Source of the DNA: Chalara sp. BL73
Taxonomy: Eukaryota; Ascomycota; Leotiomycetes; Helotiales
Length of the DNA stretch: 37,300 nt
NCBI GenBank assembly: GCA_918026815.1
Contig: CAKJVC010000093.1
Coordinates: 1 to 37,300 of the forward strand
Direction of reading: 5' to 3'
Shown: positions 21,662 to 31,700 of the stretch, in pieces
How the letters are laid out: each line of letters opens with the position of its first letter
How positions within the stretch are numbered: position 1 is the stretch's first letter
The notes under the pieces: generated by a model
What the model saw: the letters and a program-made list of their open reading frames with translations, nothing else
Told to the model about the DNA's origin: nothing
The model's database searches: none
Position numbers and translations under genes: made by a program

Positions 21662-22218
21662 ATAAGCGTTGTCAAAAGACTGCGTTATTTTGTTTGATCA
21701 AGTTTAAAAAGTTGACTCGGTGCAGAGCCGTGGTTTTATAAAAGGGGAGGTTTGTTGTGGTGGGGTCCATGCAGCAAAAGGCCACACGCCGGGGTTACGG
21801 TTGGGCCAGGGTAGAAAAATCTTGGCCCAACGTAGAAATCATAGCTTTCAGAGCTCAGCCAAAGTAGAAATCTTACCCTGGCATATGCCAAGCATAAAAT
21901 AAGCCTTGCCAAGAAAACGCGCTTCGCGTTTTTTTTTGCGACGCGTACAATATAACTTTTAAATTTTGAAATAAAAACGTTATATATAACAATCGGTATG
22001 CCCAAAAGCGGCACGGAGGTCATAACACAGAATCTCACGGTTATCACGTGGTTGGCTCGCCTGTGTTCCCTAACTGGGACTAGTAGCACATGGCCCGAGA
22101 ACTTGACTTAGCCGACAGCTTTCCGAGATTGTACTTTTTCTCTTTTTAGTTTAGTATTTTTATATTAAAACACTTACAACCCGCTTTTCCAAGCATATAA
22201 AACTGTGTTTGTGATATT
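21662..22218. other. intergenic with strong hairpins, no gene seen
   Basis: Upstream side of the 2EXR gene. A perfect 8-bp stem with 3-nt loop (AAAACGCG-CTT-CGCGTTTT) lies at about 21916-21934. A second inverted repeat, TTGGGCCAG and CTTGGCCCAA, lies at about 21808-21840, and a GTAGAAATC-like motif recurs three times in 21815-21880. The minus frame 21736-22089 spans these repeats and looks like a chance frame. Confidence 0.45.
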
Positions 22219-22614
22219 TGTCACGAACGGCATCCCAGGACATTGTTATACCCTGGGATGACGTGCCTCAGTGTTACGCGCATCGCTAACAGGCTTATGC
22301 CTTAGGGGCCTGAGGCTCGGTAGACTTGGTTTACACAGAGAACCCCTGGGAAAAAGGTCACGTGATAGATCATGGCTCATTTGGATCATAACGATAATCC
22401 ATTAATCCCAATAATCCAACCCACAAAAAATCTATATAAGTAAATAGCTTTTCCTTAAATAAGAGCTTCGTGCTCAACTTAAATAATATTTTTATAGCAT
22501 ACTTGTTATCGGGATTTAACTCTTTTATGTAATATACTTACTTTTACTTAAACCAACAATCTTCGAACTAAAATCTTTTATTTATATTAGTTGCAAACTG
22601 ATAAAACCGTAACA
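22219..22614 (+). mobile_element. Gypsy-type LTR, plus orientation
   Basis: Begins TGTCACGAACGG and ends ACCGTAACA (396 bp). It contains CACGTGAT, a TATA box (CTATATAAG at about 22432) and AGCTTCGTGCTCAACTTA at 22464-22481, the last identical to an 18-mer in the minus-strand LTR at 23514-23974. A gag-like ATG follows 40 bp downstream, so this is a 5' LTR. No target duplication can be tested because the other end is missing. Confidence 0.68.
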
Positions 22615-22654
22615 CTTTAAGCACTTGTTTTGAAGTATTTGTATTGTATATACT

Positions 22655-23513
22655 ATGTCGACAACTAGTTCAACTTTACGTATTTTCAAAAAATCTACCG
22701 ACGACAAAAAAAAACAACCTGAAATTATTTCACAACAAATCAAACTGTTTAAAGTCTAAAAATTTAAACTTTTTAATAGCAACAAACTACACTTCAAGCA
22801 GTATATTTTTTAGTATAAGATTTATATTCGCATAACGTAGTTCACAAGCGAGTGGGCAAAACAAGCTCATGCACACTTTTTTTTGCATACAAAAAACGTC
22901 TGTGCATAACCGTGCACCTTTTTTAATTGTTTATATAAAATTTTATAATTTAAAATACAGTTTATCTATGCTATAAAGAAACACTATTTACAGTTTAATA
23001 GCTTTTTAATTTATATTTATTAAGATATAAAATTTGGGGGCCAAATAATCCTTGTATTTTTACATTTTACTTCATATTTTAATAACTATAAATCCTACAG
23101 CTTTAAGATTTAAAATAATACTTATATTTAAAGTAGAAAATCTCTATTATAAATTATAAACTTTTTTATAAACAATTAAAGAAAGTGTACGGTTACGCAC
23201 AGACGTTTTTTGTATGTAAAAAAAAGTGTGCATGAGCTTGTTTTGCCCACTCGCTTGTGAACTACGTTAAACTTATTGTTTTTTAAAAGTCAAAAACAAA
23301 TTGTTTTTTAAGCAGTGTTGTACTTTACTAGAACTGTTTATAACTAAATTTTTACTTATTTAAAGAATTACTTTGCATACGAGTATAATAAAAAATAAAA
23401 TAAAACTAATACTATTTTCGATAATTACGATAAGTATATCCGACAATTCACACGTATGTTTGCTAACTCGAATAAAAAGCTACGCGCAGAAAAAAACATT
23501 TAATTGTACCGAC
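22655..23513 (+). pseudogene. Ty3/Gypsy gag remnant, truncated and interrupted by a MITE
   Basis: The frame opens with ATG at 22655 (MSTTSSTLRIFKKSTDDKK) and reaches QQIKLFKV before a stop, typical of the N-terminus of fungal Gypsy capsid polyproteins. After the MITE at 22835-23267, pieces such as IFDNYDKYIRQFTRMFANSN, from the helical capsid region, are readable between stops. The remnant ends where the minus-strand LTR begins at 23514. All stop gains fit C-to-T change and the sequence is strongly A/T-rich. The 63-codon plus frame at 22644-22835 is a shadow. Confidence 0.6.
22835..23267. mobile_element. foldback Tc1/mariner-type MITE with TA target duplication
   Basis: A 433-bp element bounded by TA (22833-22834 and 23268-23269). 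Its ends are near-perfect inverted repeats starting ACGTAGTTCACAAGCGAGTG and running about 84 bp, with inverted similarity continuing to roughly 150 bp. Only a short middle section is unpaired. It encodes nothing. It is better preserved than the gag remnant around it, so it inserted late or escaped RIP. Confidence 0.88.
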
Positions 23514-23974
23514 TGTAACGTACGGGGTAGCCTCAGGCCTAGGTAGCTGGGCTTGGGGCTCGTTGGTTGGTATAGTATATATGAAATAAACTAGACACTG
23601 CTTCTCACTGAAAGGTGAGACGTTACAAGTATAACAAAGACTATATTGCTAAACTATAAAGTAAGTTGAGCACGAAGCTTTTAAACTATGAAACTACGGC
23701 TACTTATATGCTATAGTTAAACTGGAGTTTATGTTTTTTTTAGGAGTCTCTGGACTTCAGTAGAGTTTCTGGACTTCTCCAGACTTTATCACGTGACACG
23801 GTCGCGGTTTCCAGGAGTCAATAAGTCGTTTGCTTTTTTATTCACTTAAAGTCCTAAGACACTGGCTGATCCCGGGACCCTTGTCTTTAAAATCCTTATT
23901 AGTCTTAGGACGCTGAAACGTCCCGAGGTTTTTCTTTTAGAGCTTTAGCAAGTCCTAAGATTCGGTTCGTGACA
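23514..23974 (-). mobile_element. 3' LTR of the old Gypsy element, minus orientation
   Basis: Read on the minus strand it begins TGTCACGAACCG at 23974 and ends CGTTACA at 23514 (461 bp). A purine-rich tract (AAAACGGAAAAGGAATAG) lies immediately upstream on the minus strand, as expected for second-strand priming. It includes CACGTGATAAAGTCTGGAG, TATA-like sequence and the shared AGCTTCGTGCTCAACTTA 18-mer at about 23662-23680. It follows the chromodomain-type pol on the same strand. Confidence 0.68.
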
Positions 23975-24063
23975 CTATTCCTTTTCCGTTTTAGCGTGCT
24001 TTCACGCTTAAATACAAGTAAAGAAATCTCGCGCAAAAAGCATAGCTTTCTTTCTTTTTTACT

Positions 24064-24638
24064 ATGCTACTTCAGCGCACGAGCAGAATTAAAAATCGTA
24101 GTGAAAGTTTGTTTAAAAAAAAATTCGTAAAAAATTCGAACTAGCTAATTTCATCGAGTTTGTCGGCAAAAAAATGTTTTTGTGTACTCGGTGTAAAAAA
24201 AAGAATTTAAAATGTGTTGCTAATTCAAAAAAAAAGCGTTTAGCAAAATGTTCAAAATGTATACGAGTAAAATGTTTTTGCGACGTAAGAATTTTTTTAG
24301 CAAACAAGTAAGATTTCTAAGTGCTTCGCTCGGCCGACTAAGTAGCTATCGATCGTCAGCTTAAAAAGCTAAACGAAAAAAAAAAAGCTGCTATAGCCAA
24401 AATTCTTTGCTTAAAAAAAAAAAAAGCATTCGTTAAAAGTCGTCGAAAAAAAATAGCTCGTCGTAGTTTCCGCTATTTGGAAAAGCTGGATACTGCTAAA
24501 AAAAAAAAAAAAAAAAAAGCTAAAACGAAAAAAAACGAAGTGCAAAAGCAAGCCGCCGCTGCTAGCGTCGTTTTTGCCGCTAGCGAATCTTATAACGATT
24601 TCCTAGCGGGATTTTTTAGTTTTTTAAACTTTTTTTAA
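24064..24638 (+). pseudogene. antisense ORF with cysteine motifs and Lys-rich coiled-coil, decayed
   Basis: The plus-strand frame encodes FIEFVGKKMFLCTRCKKKNL, then a second cysteine pair (KCSKCIRVKCFC), giving a CxxC-x6-C ... CxxC-x4-CxC arrangement. A Lys/Ala-rich helical stretch and a final FLAGFFSFLNFF follow. The architecture matches fungal hypothetical proteins with a short Cys cluster followed by a long charged coiled coil. Three in-frame TAA codons near 24307-24341 replace likely CAA codons, and a one-base loss in the A-run near 24129-24134 breaks the frame after the putative ATG at 24064. The ORF lies between pol and the 3' LTR of the minus-strand Gypsy element, on the opposite strand, and its stop (24636-24638) overlaps the end of pol (24616) tail to tail. 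Function unknown. Confidence 0.6.
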
Positions 24639-25576
24639 GCAAATCAAAATTTTGTTAATAGAACTTTGCTAACAATCTAAAGCAATTGAAGTTGCTTTTA
24701 AGTTTTTATATGTTTTCTAAATGTAAATAATTTTTTTATTTAACGAAGTATTTAACTTGTGTTTTAATGTATTTGCAGTCTAGAATTTGTTTTACTTTAT
24801 ACTCGGCGTTTAAGTTGACTAAAAAAATTTCGGTTTTTAGTGCCGGTAAAACGCTTAATAGTGCTTTTTCGAGCAAAAATACGTAAAATACTAAATAAAT
24901 ATTTATGTTTTTAAGCAAATTTAATTTGTAGTTCAAAGTTTTTTTAACTTTTTTGATTTTGTATAGTTCCAGTTTCTTGTAATTCAATTTGTTACTTAGT
25001 TTTTTAGTATTAATGTTTTTTTTAAGCAAGTAAACTTTTTTTTTCTTCTCGAAAATAAGCTTTTAACTACGTTTTTTGTTGTAGTAGTAAACGTTTCTTT
25101 TTGCTACAAACTGCAGATCTTTTGTTAGTTTTTTGTGCAGTTTTTTAATACTTTGAACTTTAACGCGAATATGTTTATTGTCGATATTCGTAATTTTTAG
25201 TTTTTTGTATACTACTAGCTTGTAGCTATAATTGGCAAAAAATAGTAAAACTAGTGTCGTTTTTGTAGTCGAACTGTTATATGCGAATTGTGCAAATAGC
25301 AATAATTAAACTTAATTGTTTTGTTTGTAGTTAATATAGCATTTCAAGTATATTTTTACTATTTAGTTCATTTTTTCCGTTTAGCTATTTGTTTGTAAGT
25401 AAAAAAACGTAAACAGCTTTTTTTTAGCGCTCAACTGCGCTATAAAACTTGTTTAAAACTTAAATGTAAAAAGTTTGTTTTTGTTCGATATAATTTTTTT
25501 TGGCAGTTTATGCAAAGCGATTACTTCTTTAAAAAAAGTATATGCAAAGTTTTTTGCCGTACTTGACTTGCAATAT
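24616..25576 (-). pseudogene. old Ty3/Gypsy pol, 3' part: integrase core end, C-terminal domain and chromodomain
   Basis: On the minus strand, reading from 25576, the frame gives NFAYTFFKEVIALHKLPKK, IISNKNKLF (the second catalytic Asp of the usual SDRD is Asn), then LLFAQFAYNSSTTKTT, the integrase C-terminal region, and a chromodomain (YKVKQILDCKYI then QVKYFVK). TGG codons have become stops. pol ends with TAA at 24616-24618. The upstream part of the same gene is at 36159-37172, on the far side of the younger retrotransposon. The family is a chromodomain-bearing Ty3/Gypsy element (chromovirus). The decay is RIP-like: A/T-rich, with W-to-stop and D-to-N changes. Confidence 0.85.
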
Positions 25577-25886
25577 TGTGGCGGGGAACATGCTGAGAGC
25601 AAGAACAGCAACAGGATCTAGCACAAAACTCATAGGCGTGATAGCGGTGGCTGTAGCATACTGGAGAGAGCACCGGCGAGCCTAAGCTCTATATAATAGA
25701 TAAACGTCAATAGCTTATAAGGGTGTAAAATATAGAAGGGTGGAAAAGTGTGTTGTATTGATGATGATGCGCCTCCCTACCGGAAGCGCAGGTTATATAC
25801 AACTCATGCTCCTCAGGTCACATGACTGACCACTTATAAGTATCACGTAACAGAGTGTGAAAGGAAAGAAAATCGTCCCTACCACA
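25577..25886 (-). repeat. 3' LTR of the younger retrotransposon
   Basis: Plus strand begins TGTGGCGGGGAAC and ends CCCTACCACA. It differs from the other LTR at 12 positions, all transitions, with no indel. Confidence 0.92.
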
Positions 25887-25900
25887 TCCGTCCCCTTTTT
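25887..25900 (-). other. polypurine tract
   Basis: On the minus strand AAAAAGGGGACGGA lies directly before the 3' LTR, in the place and with the composition of the second-strand primer of LTR retrotransposons. Confidence 0.7.
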
Positions 25901-26139
25901 CATACGTGCTCGCTCCGAGCACTAGTCAGTAGAAGTTTGCGTTCAGTTAAATCGAGCTTTTTTCCTTTGATATTGCTTTATGAATTGTCGTCGCATCACG
26001 TGATTCACCTCCTACTTTCGAGGGTGAATATCAATTTGTTTGGCCAGCGATAAAATATCGACTTCTTTATATTACTTCTTTTTATTTTTCTCCAACTTAC
26101 AACTTTACAACAACAACAACAACTCGATCTTTAATAATC

Positions 26140-26358
26140 ATGATTTTCTTCGAGCAATATCATAAGAATCTAATCTATTATTTGTATGATATTCAGCTGC
26201 CTGATTTTTTGCGAGAATCAATTGCTAACTGTTCATTTTCTGATAGACTTCCTTTTACAACTACTTTTTATTCGAGCTTTTTATACAACTCTTTATCTGA
26301 TCCTTTTATACTCGACTGTATCGAGCATACAATTGAATCAAATAAGCTATTAGTATAA
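26140..26358 (+). CDS. 72-codon ORF antisense to pol in the 3' segment of the retrotransposon, unknown
   Basis: A clean frame starting MIFFEQYHKNLIYYLYDIQL and ending NKLLV, rich in Tyr, Phe, Leu and Ser. The 60 bases upstream are pyrimidine- and CAA-rich (ACAACAACAACAACAACTCG) with a TTAATAATC run before the ATG, which looks like a transcribed fungal 5' leader. It lies 250 bp from the 3' LTR and is transcribed in the opposite sense to gag-pol. There are no stops although neighbouring pol is full of them, but the frame is short enough for chance. No family recognised. Confidence 0.4.
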   Translation: MIFFEQYHKNLIYYLYDIQLPDFLRESIANCSFSDRLPFTTTFYSSFLYNSLSDPFILDCIEHTIESNKLLV

Positions 26359-26589
26359 AAGAATCGAAAAGTATTTTTTTATTGCAACGCTTTTAATACG
26401 TTGTCGTTGCGCAGATCGATTTCTTGATCGGTTTTTGCCTTTACTATTAATTTACAACTCTATTACAATCCCTTTTCTTTTTCACACTTAATTCTCTACT
26501 TTACACTTAATTCTTTACTTTATGCTTGCTGTCGATACAAATCAGAGCTAAGTCGTTCCTTTTCTTGACCTGTTTCTATTACTGACTAG

Positions 26590-27245
26590 TATTAGAAACA
26601 AGAATTATCGAGCAAAGTGAACTTCGCAACTACACAATTGGGAATAAAGTAAAGCGCCAGCAAAGCTGCGCCAGCGAAGCTGCAACGCAGAAACTATAAA
26701 TATGCCGGATCTTTTTTTTCAATCCTTATTGCTAACTGCTGTCTGTAGCTCTTCAACTACTTTCAACAACTATACAATTGAAAATAAAGTCAAAGCTCGA
26801 GTAGAACAACAAACACAATCATTTTTCTTTTCTTTTCGAACAATTTTCCAGATCTTATAATAAAGTATTAAAGTGTAATATCAAAGTAAGCGGCTTTTGT
26901 ATCTATCGACGTTACACTTTTAACGTTGCTGTAATACTCCTAAGTCGTAGTAAATAGAGCAAAGCTGAAATACTAGCAAAGCTATAAGTAAGTCGAATCG
27001 TTTTTCATGATCCTTATTGCTAACTGTCACTTATAGCTTTTTTTCAACTTCAACAACTATACAATTAAGAACAAGATTAAAGCTCGAGCAGAACAACAAA
27101 TGCAGTTACTTCTTTTTTACTTTCGAACTATGCTTCGAATCAAAATGTTATTCAGAAATGAAGCAAAACAACAAAGTAACAAGTCTTTACTGTTCAACAA
27201 TATTATAGTTTTAACGTTGCTGTAGCACTGCAAGTCATAGCGTCA
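26590..27245 (+). repeat. imperfect direct repeats, period about 290 bp
   Basis: ATCCTTATTGCTAACTG occurs at 26722 and 27010. TTTTAACGTTGCTGTA occurs at 26918 and 27209. AAGCTCGAG(T/C)AGAACAACAAA occurs in both units. The motif CAACTA(C/T)ACAATTG plus A/G-rich AATAAAGT occurs a third time near 26627. The units lie within the non-pol 3' segment of the retrotransposon. Confidence 0.75.
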
Positions 27246-28757
27246 AAAGCGTAAGCCTAAAAAGACTTGACGGATCTGATTCCAGCGCGACTATTTGCGA
27301 TTAAACTGTACTGGTTGGCTTTAAAAACGTGCACGCTTCCGCTTGTACTGACTTTCCTTTTTCCGAATACAGTCACTGTGCAGTTTTCGGGTTTCTTCGC
27401 TGTTTTTTCGAGTCGAGAAACACTGCCAGCATAAGTCTCAATCTTCAAGAAGCAGTGCTTGCTATTTTTATTACACTTCTTCGTTGAGCTATTTGTTTTT
27501 TTGTTGCAGCGATCCTCTACTTGTATTTTCACTGATTGACTATAAAGGAACTTTACTCGAAACGGCCCGACGCGTTGTTATTGATAGCAGCGTTGAAGTT
27601 GTTCGGCTTAAACGTCGCGCAATTGTTCTTTAGTTAATAAGATCTTTTACTCGTAGCTTACTTTGTCTGTTGAGCTTCGGTTGCTTTTGGCGGCGAAAGC
27701 GGAAATCCACCTACTGGAAAGCTTGCTTTTATAAGCGAGCTTTAAAATGTTCAATGTGTTGCGTTCTTTATCGCTACAGAGTTGAATTCCAGGCTTTTGC
27801 ACTTTGTACATCGTTTGCTTGTTAGTACTCGAGATTGCCCGTCCGTAGATCCTTAATTCTATTTCCGGAAAGCAACAAGCTAAGTCCGGTTTAGACTTGT
27901 TGTAGCTAAGTATCTCTAAGCGCTATCGAATCCTTTTGTCGTTTTTTCTTAGCTAATAGCGTTACAGAATAAGAACCTTTAAAATCGGGATAAGCTTCTT
28001 TGAACTGGAACTAGACTTACTAGAACTGCTGAATCTGAAGCCGGATCGTGAGCTATAAAAGCATTTTCGAGTTATTAAAGCATATCAAGCTTGCTGAAAG
28101 CCTGTAGAGTTGTTTTAAAGCTTGAAGTCTCTTTTAGGCTATCAATCTCCACAGGCTTAAAGTCAAGTTAAGTGCTAGAAATAGCTGCTTTAGCGTTCTT
28201 TCTTCAGGCTTTAAAGAGTTTGCTAAAAAGCTGCATTTCGTTTAGGCTTCTTTTAATAATTTTTTGTTTTTCTCCTCGGAGTAGCTGAAAATCCTTTTAT
28301 TTCTTTGGCCGCCCTGATCTTTTTCACTGTGCTTTTAAAAGCTTTCTATAGAGCTTTTTGTAGTTTTGGGGCATATGCGGCTTTAAGGGCTGTTTGACTT
28401 GATTAGCCTATCTAGGAATAGCTTGCTGTTCCTTTTACTATTTTCGTGAGCTTCTGGGAGTTGCGTTTCGCTTGCCGGTGCGATAATTACTGAAGCTTTT
28501 CCTTTTTGCACTTATAAGTGTCTAAGCCACAACTACGACCTTTACCCATGTAACGGAGTGCTGAATTGTGCGCGTTTTGGCCCACGAAAAGCAAAAATAG
28601 AAGCACTGTCGAAAAGATCGTCGCTAAGCTAGTAAGTAGAACGTGTAGTAGCTAGTAACAGCTGCTGTCGGCGACCCGGTTTAAGACTCGTTGTAGTGCC
28701 GGCTAAAACTTTCTTCCTACTATAAAAGAGCTTTTAGGCTAGTAGCGCTTTGAACCT
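27246..28757 (-). other. unassigned degenerate segment between integrase and the 3' repeats
   Basis: The minus strand has one 91-codon frame (27257-27532) with GKRKVSTSGSVHVFKANQYS. Upstream of it are short Lys/Ser-rich frames broken by TAA and TAG codons; one contains a CxxC (RCTKCKS near 27790) and another a basic GRPKK stretch near 28305. It looks like formerly coding sequence of the retrotransposon that has decayed. No family recognised. Confidence 0.35.
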
Positions 28758-31700
28758 TTAGTAGTCCGAAAGTTTTTCAGAATTATTTACCCGGGCATAT
28801 AAGCTTCTTTGTACGTTCGTTAAATAGAGTAGTTGAACAACGAATTGTCGGCTGCTTCCTTTTTTTTTCTCAATATCTCCAGGCTCTTTAAAGTCAAGCT
28901 CGAAGCTTGAATCACTTGTTACTCTATCGTCCGGCGCATAAAAATGACTTTTTCGTTGGAAAAATAGCTTAAACCTACTTTCTAAAAAAGTTCTTTTCAG
29001 AGCCACTCCGTTAAACTCAAGCTCTTTAAGCTTGTAGTACTTTTTGTCGTTGTTAGCGCTGAGTATTTAATATAGCCCTAGTCACTTGAAGTTAAGCTTT
29101 CTATTAGAAGACATGTCGATTTCTCTGACAAAGTTATAACGAAGTACAATGTCGTTTTTCTGCAGCGGTCTAGCTCTGATCCTATGCTTAGCATCAAAAA
29201 CTTTTTTCTCTTTTTGCCGTCGACGAGTTTTTCTGTACCTGGCTTTTTCGACATTCTTTCTTTTCATTTGGAATTGCTTCGCTTTTAGCTCAATAAACTT
29301 AGAACGGTCCGTAATCTTTTTTGTAAAACGAGTCCTTCAAGTAAAAAACTTCGATTCTATTAACAAAATAAGCTCTCGTCCGTATACTATATAAAACGGT
29401 GTGTACCCTGTAAGTCCGTAAACTGTAGTGCGTTCCGCAAATAGAACAGCTGCTAAATTGTCAACCTAGCTTTTTCCTAGTTTAAACAAAGCGTTTTTCA
29501 GGGTTTTGTAACTACGTTCGATTATTTTATTTGCTGCAGTATAGTATACGAAAACCTAAATCCTGTTTACTTTTTATTTCGAGAGTAATTTTAGCACTTT
29601 TTTTTTGAATTCTTTTTCGTTATCTACAACTATTCTTCCGAAAATACTATAGCGGCAAATAACGTTTTCCCAAATGAATCGTGCAACTGTAGAAGCATCT
29701 TTACTCGCAATAGCTTTTGCTTCGAGCTAGCTACTTATGTCGTTCCTAGCTACAACTAAGTACTTTTTCTCTTTCTAAGCCGGCATGTAAATAATATTAA
29801 TCGCCTATTTTTCCATTAGTCCGTTCGACGCCGTAAAGTACATAGCTTCTTTTTCTTTTCCGGCTACTTTGAATTGACATTCCTCGCACGTTTTAACGTA
29901 GTTTTTCACATTTTTATAACAGCCGTGCTAGAAGTATCGTTAAGAAATTCTATAATAAGTGCTTTTTTTTTCTTTATAGCCGCTTTAGTAGTGTACATCT
30001 CGAAAGATTCTGTCTCGGATCTGTTTGCTATCGACTACAAGCTTAATAAGCATTCTTTTCGTTAGCAAGCGCTACAATTTCCGTCCGTAAACGCTATATT
30101 TCAGTACTTCTTTTTTAAACTTGCGGAATTCTGGAACATTCATGTTTTTAAGCTTTTTAAGCGTTGTCAAATAGCGCGCTATTCTGATAGATTCTTTACT
30201 GTACTCAAAACTAGAAATAAATGTTTCGTATTCAGGTCTTTCCGAGCTTGACTCGATTCCGATTTCTTCGCTACGTAAAAAAGCCACTTTATTTTTCATT
30301 TCTTGAAGTATTAGCTTTCTACTTCGCAACTCAAGATCTGTTTCATGCTCGGAGTCAGTGTTTTGTTCTGAGTCGACAATTTGTTCGGAGCCTATGTTTT
30401 GTTCGGTTTCTACAGAGCATATTTCGTACGCTCCTAGTTCCGCCAGTATCCAATCGTTAATATCTTTGCTCTTTGAGTCGGTATTTTCAAGGTGAAAAAG
30501 TTTTCTTGACAGCGCATCAGCGGCTGTATACTGTTTTCCGGGCACATGCCGTACTTCAAAATCAAATAATCGTATCCAGGCAAGCCACTAAATAATCAAA
30601 GCTTCTGGGTGATCCGTAGCGGCTTTATTCAGCTGTGCTACAAGCACATTCGCATCTGTTTCTAACACAAAGTAAATTGCAATAATCCAAACTTGCAATT
30701 TCTTCAAAATCTTAAAAACGCTTCTGCACTCTCGTTTTGTAGCGTCGTAGTTGCGCTCGGCTTTCGACTAAGTTCTGCTTTTATATCTAGCAGGCTTAAC
30801 TTTGTTTAATGCGAGATCTTTTTGGCCTAAGTAACCACTATAGCCATCCAAGCTAGCATTTACTTCTACAACAATTTCTTCGGCATTCGGCTTATAGTCG
30901 ATCCGGATAAGCACCGGCGCTGTAACTATAGCGTTTTGTAGCGTTTTTATAGCTATTCTCTGGACTTCAGAATCCCAATGCTATATAACACTCTTTTTCA
31001 TCAAGTCGTAAATAAGTGCCGCAATAGTGCCGAAATCTTTTATTCAAATCCGGAAATACACGCACAAGCCTATAAAAGCTTTAGCTTCCGTAACGTTTTC
31101 AGGTGTTTTCCAGTTCATAATTTTGACGACTTTGTCCGCAAAAAGCTCTTTTCTTTTTAAGTTGCATACGAAGCCTACAATATTCAGCTCGTCTTTGCAG
31201 AATTGAGACTTAGAGCCTATAAAGCTCTCTGCACGCTCAATTCGTTTCAGCGTTTTGTCGAAGTTCTGAATATGCTTAAAAATATACTGTCGTATTCCGG
31301 GCAACACTTTTTTCCCGTTATAATCCGTATAGAGTCTTTTAACGCTTATGTCGTCTAAGAAAAGTACAGCTATTTCAGGACAGATTGCAGCTAAAACAAG
31401 CATTATAATCTTTACGCATTCTGCAACTGAATTCGTAGCGCTTTGAAGTAATGTTGTGTATTTTAGCAATCCGAGTAGTGTAAAGAATACTATTATATCT
31501 TTGCAAATAGAATGTAACGTTATTTGATTATATCCGGAGTATAAGTCAACTAGGCTTGCAATATAACACCCTGCAAACTCATCAGCAAATTCGTCGACAG
31601 AAAGAAGTAAATTCGCGTTTTTCAGTGTAACAGCATTCATAAACGTTGCCGAGTTAATCAGCCTGTAATTACCGGGCTTTTTTTTAGCAACTAAAAACTA

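Noticed and set aside
21736..22089. 117-codon minus frame upstream of the 2EXR gene
   Set aside because: It spans palindromic repeats and reads as low-quality sequence; no domain and no start context.
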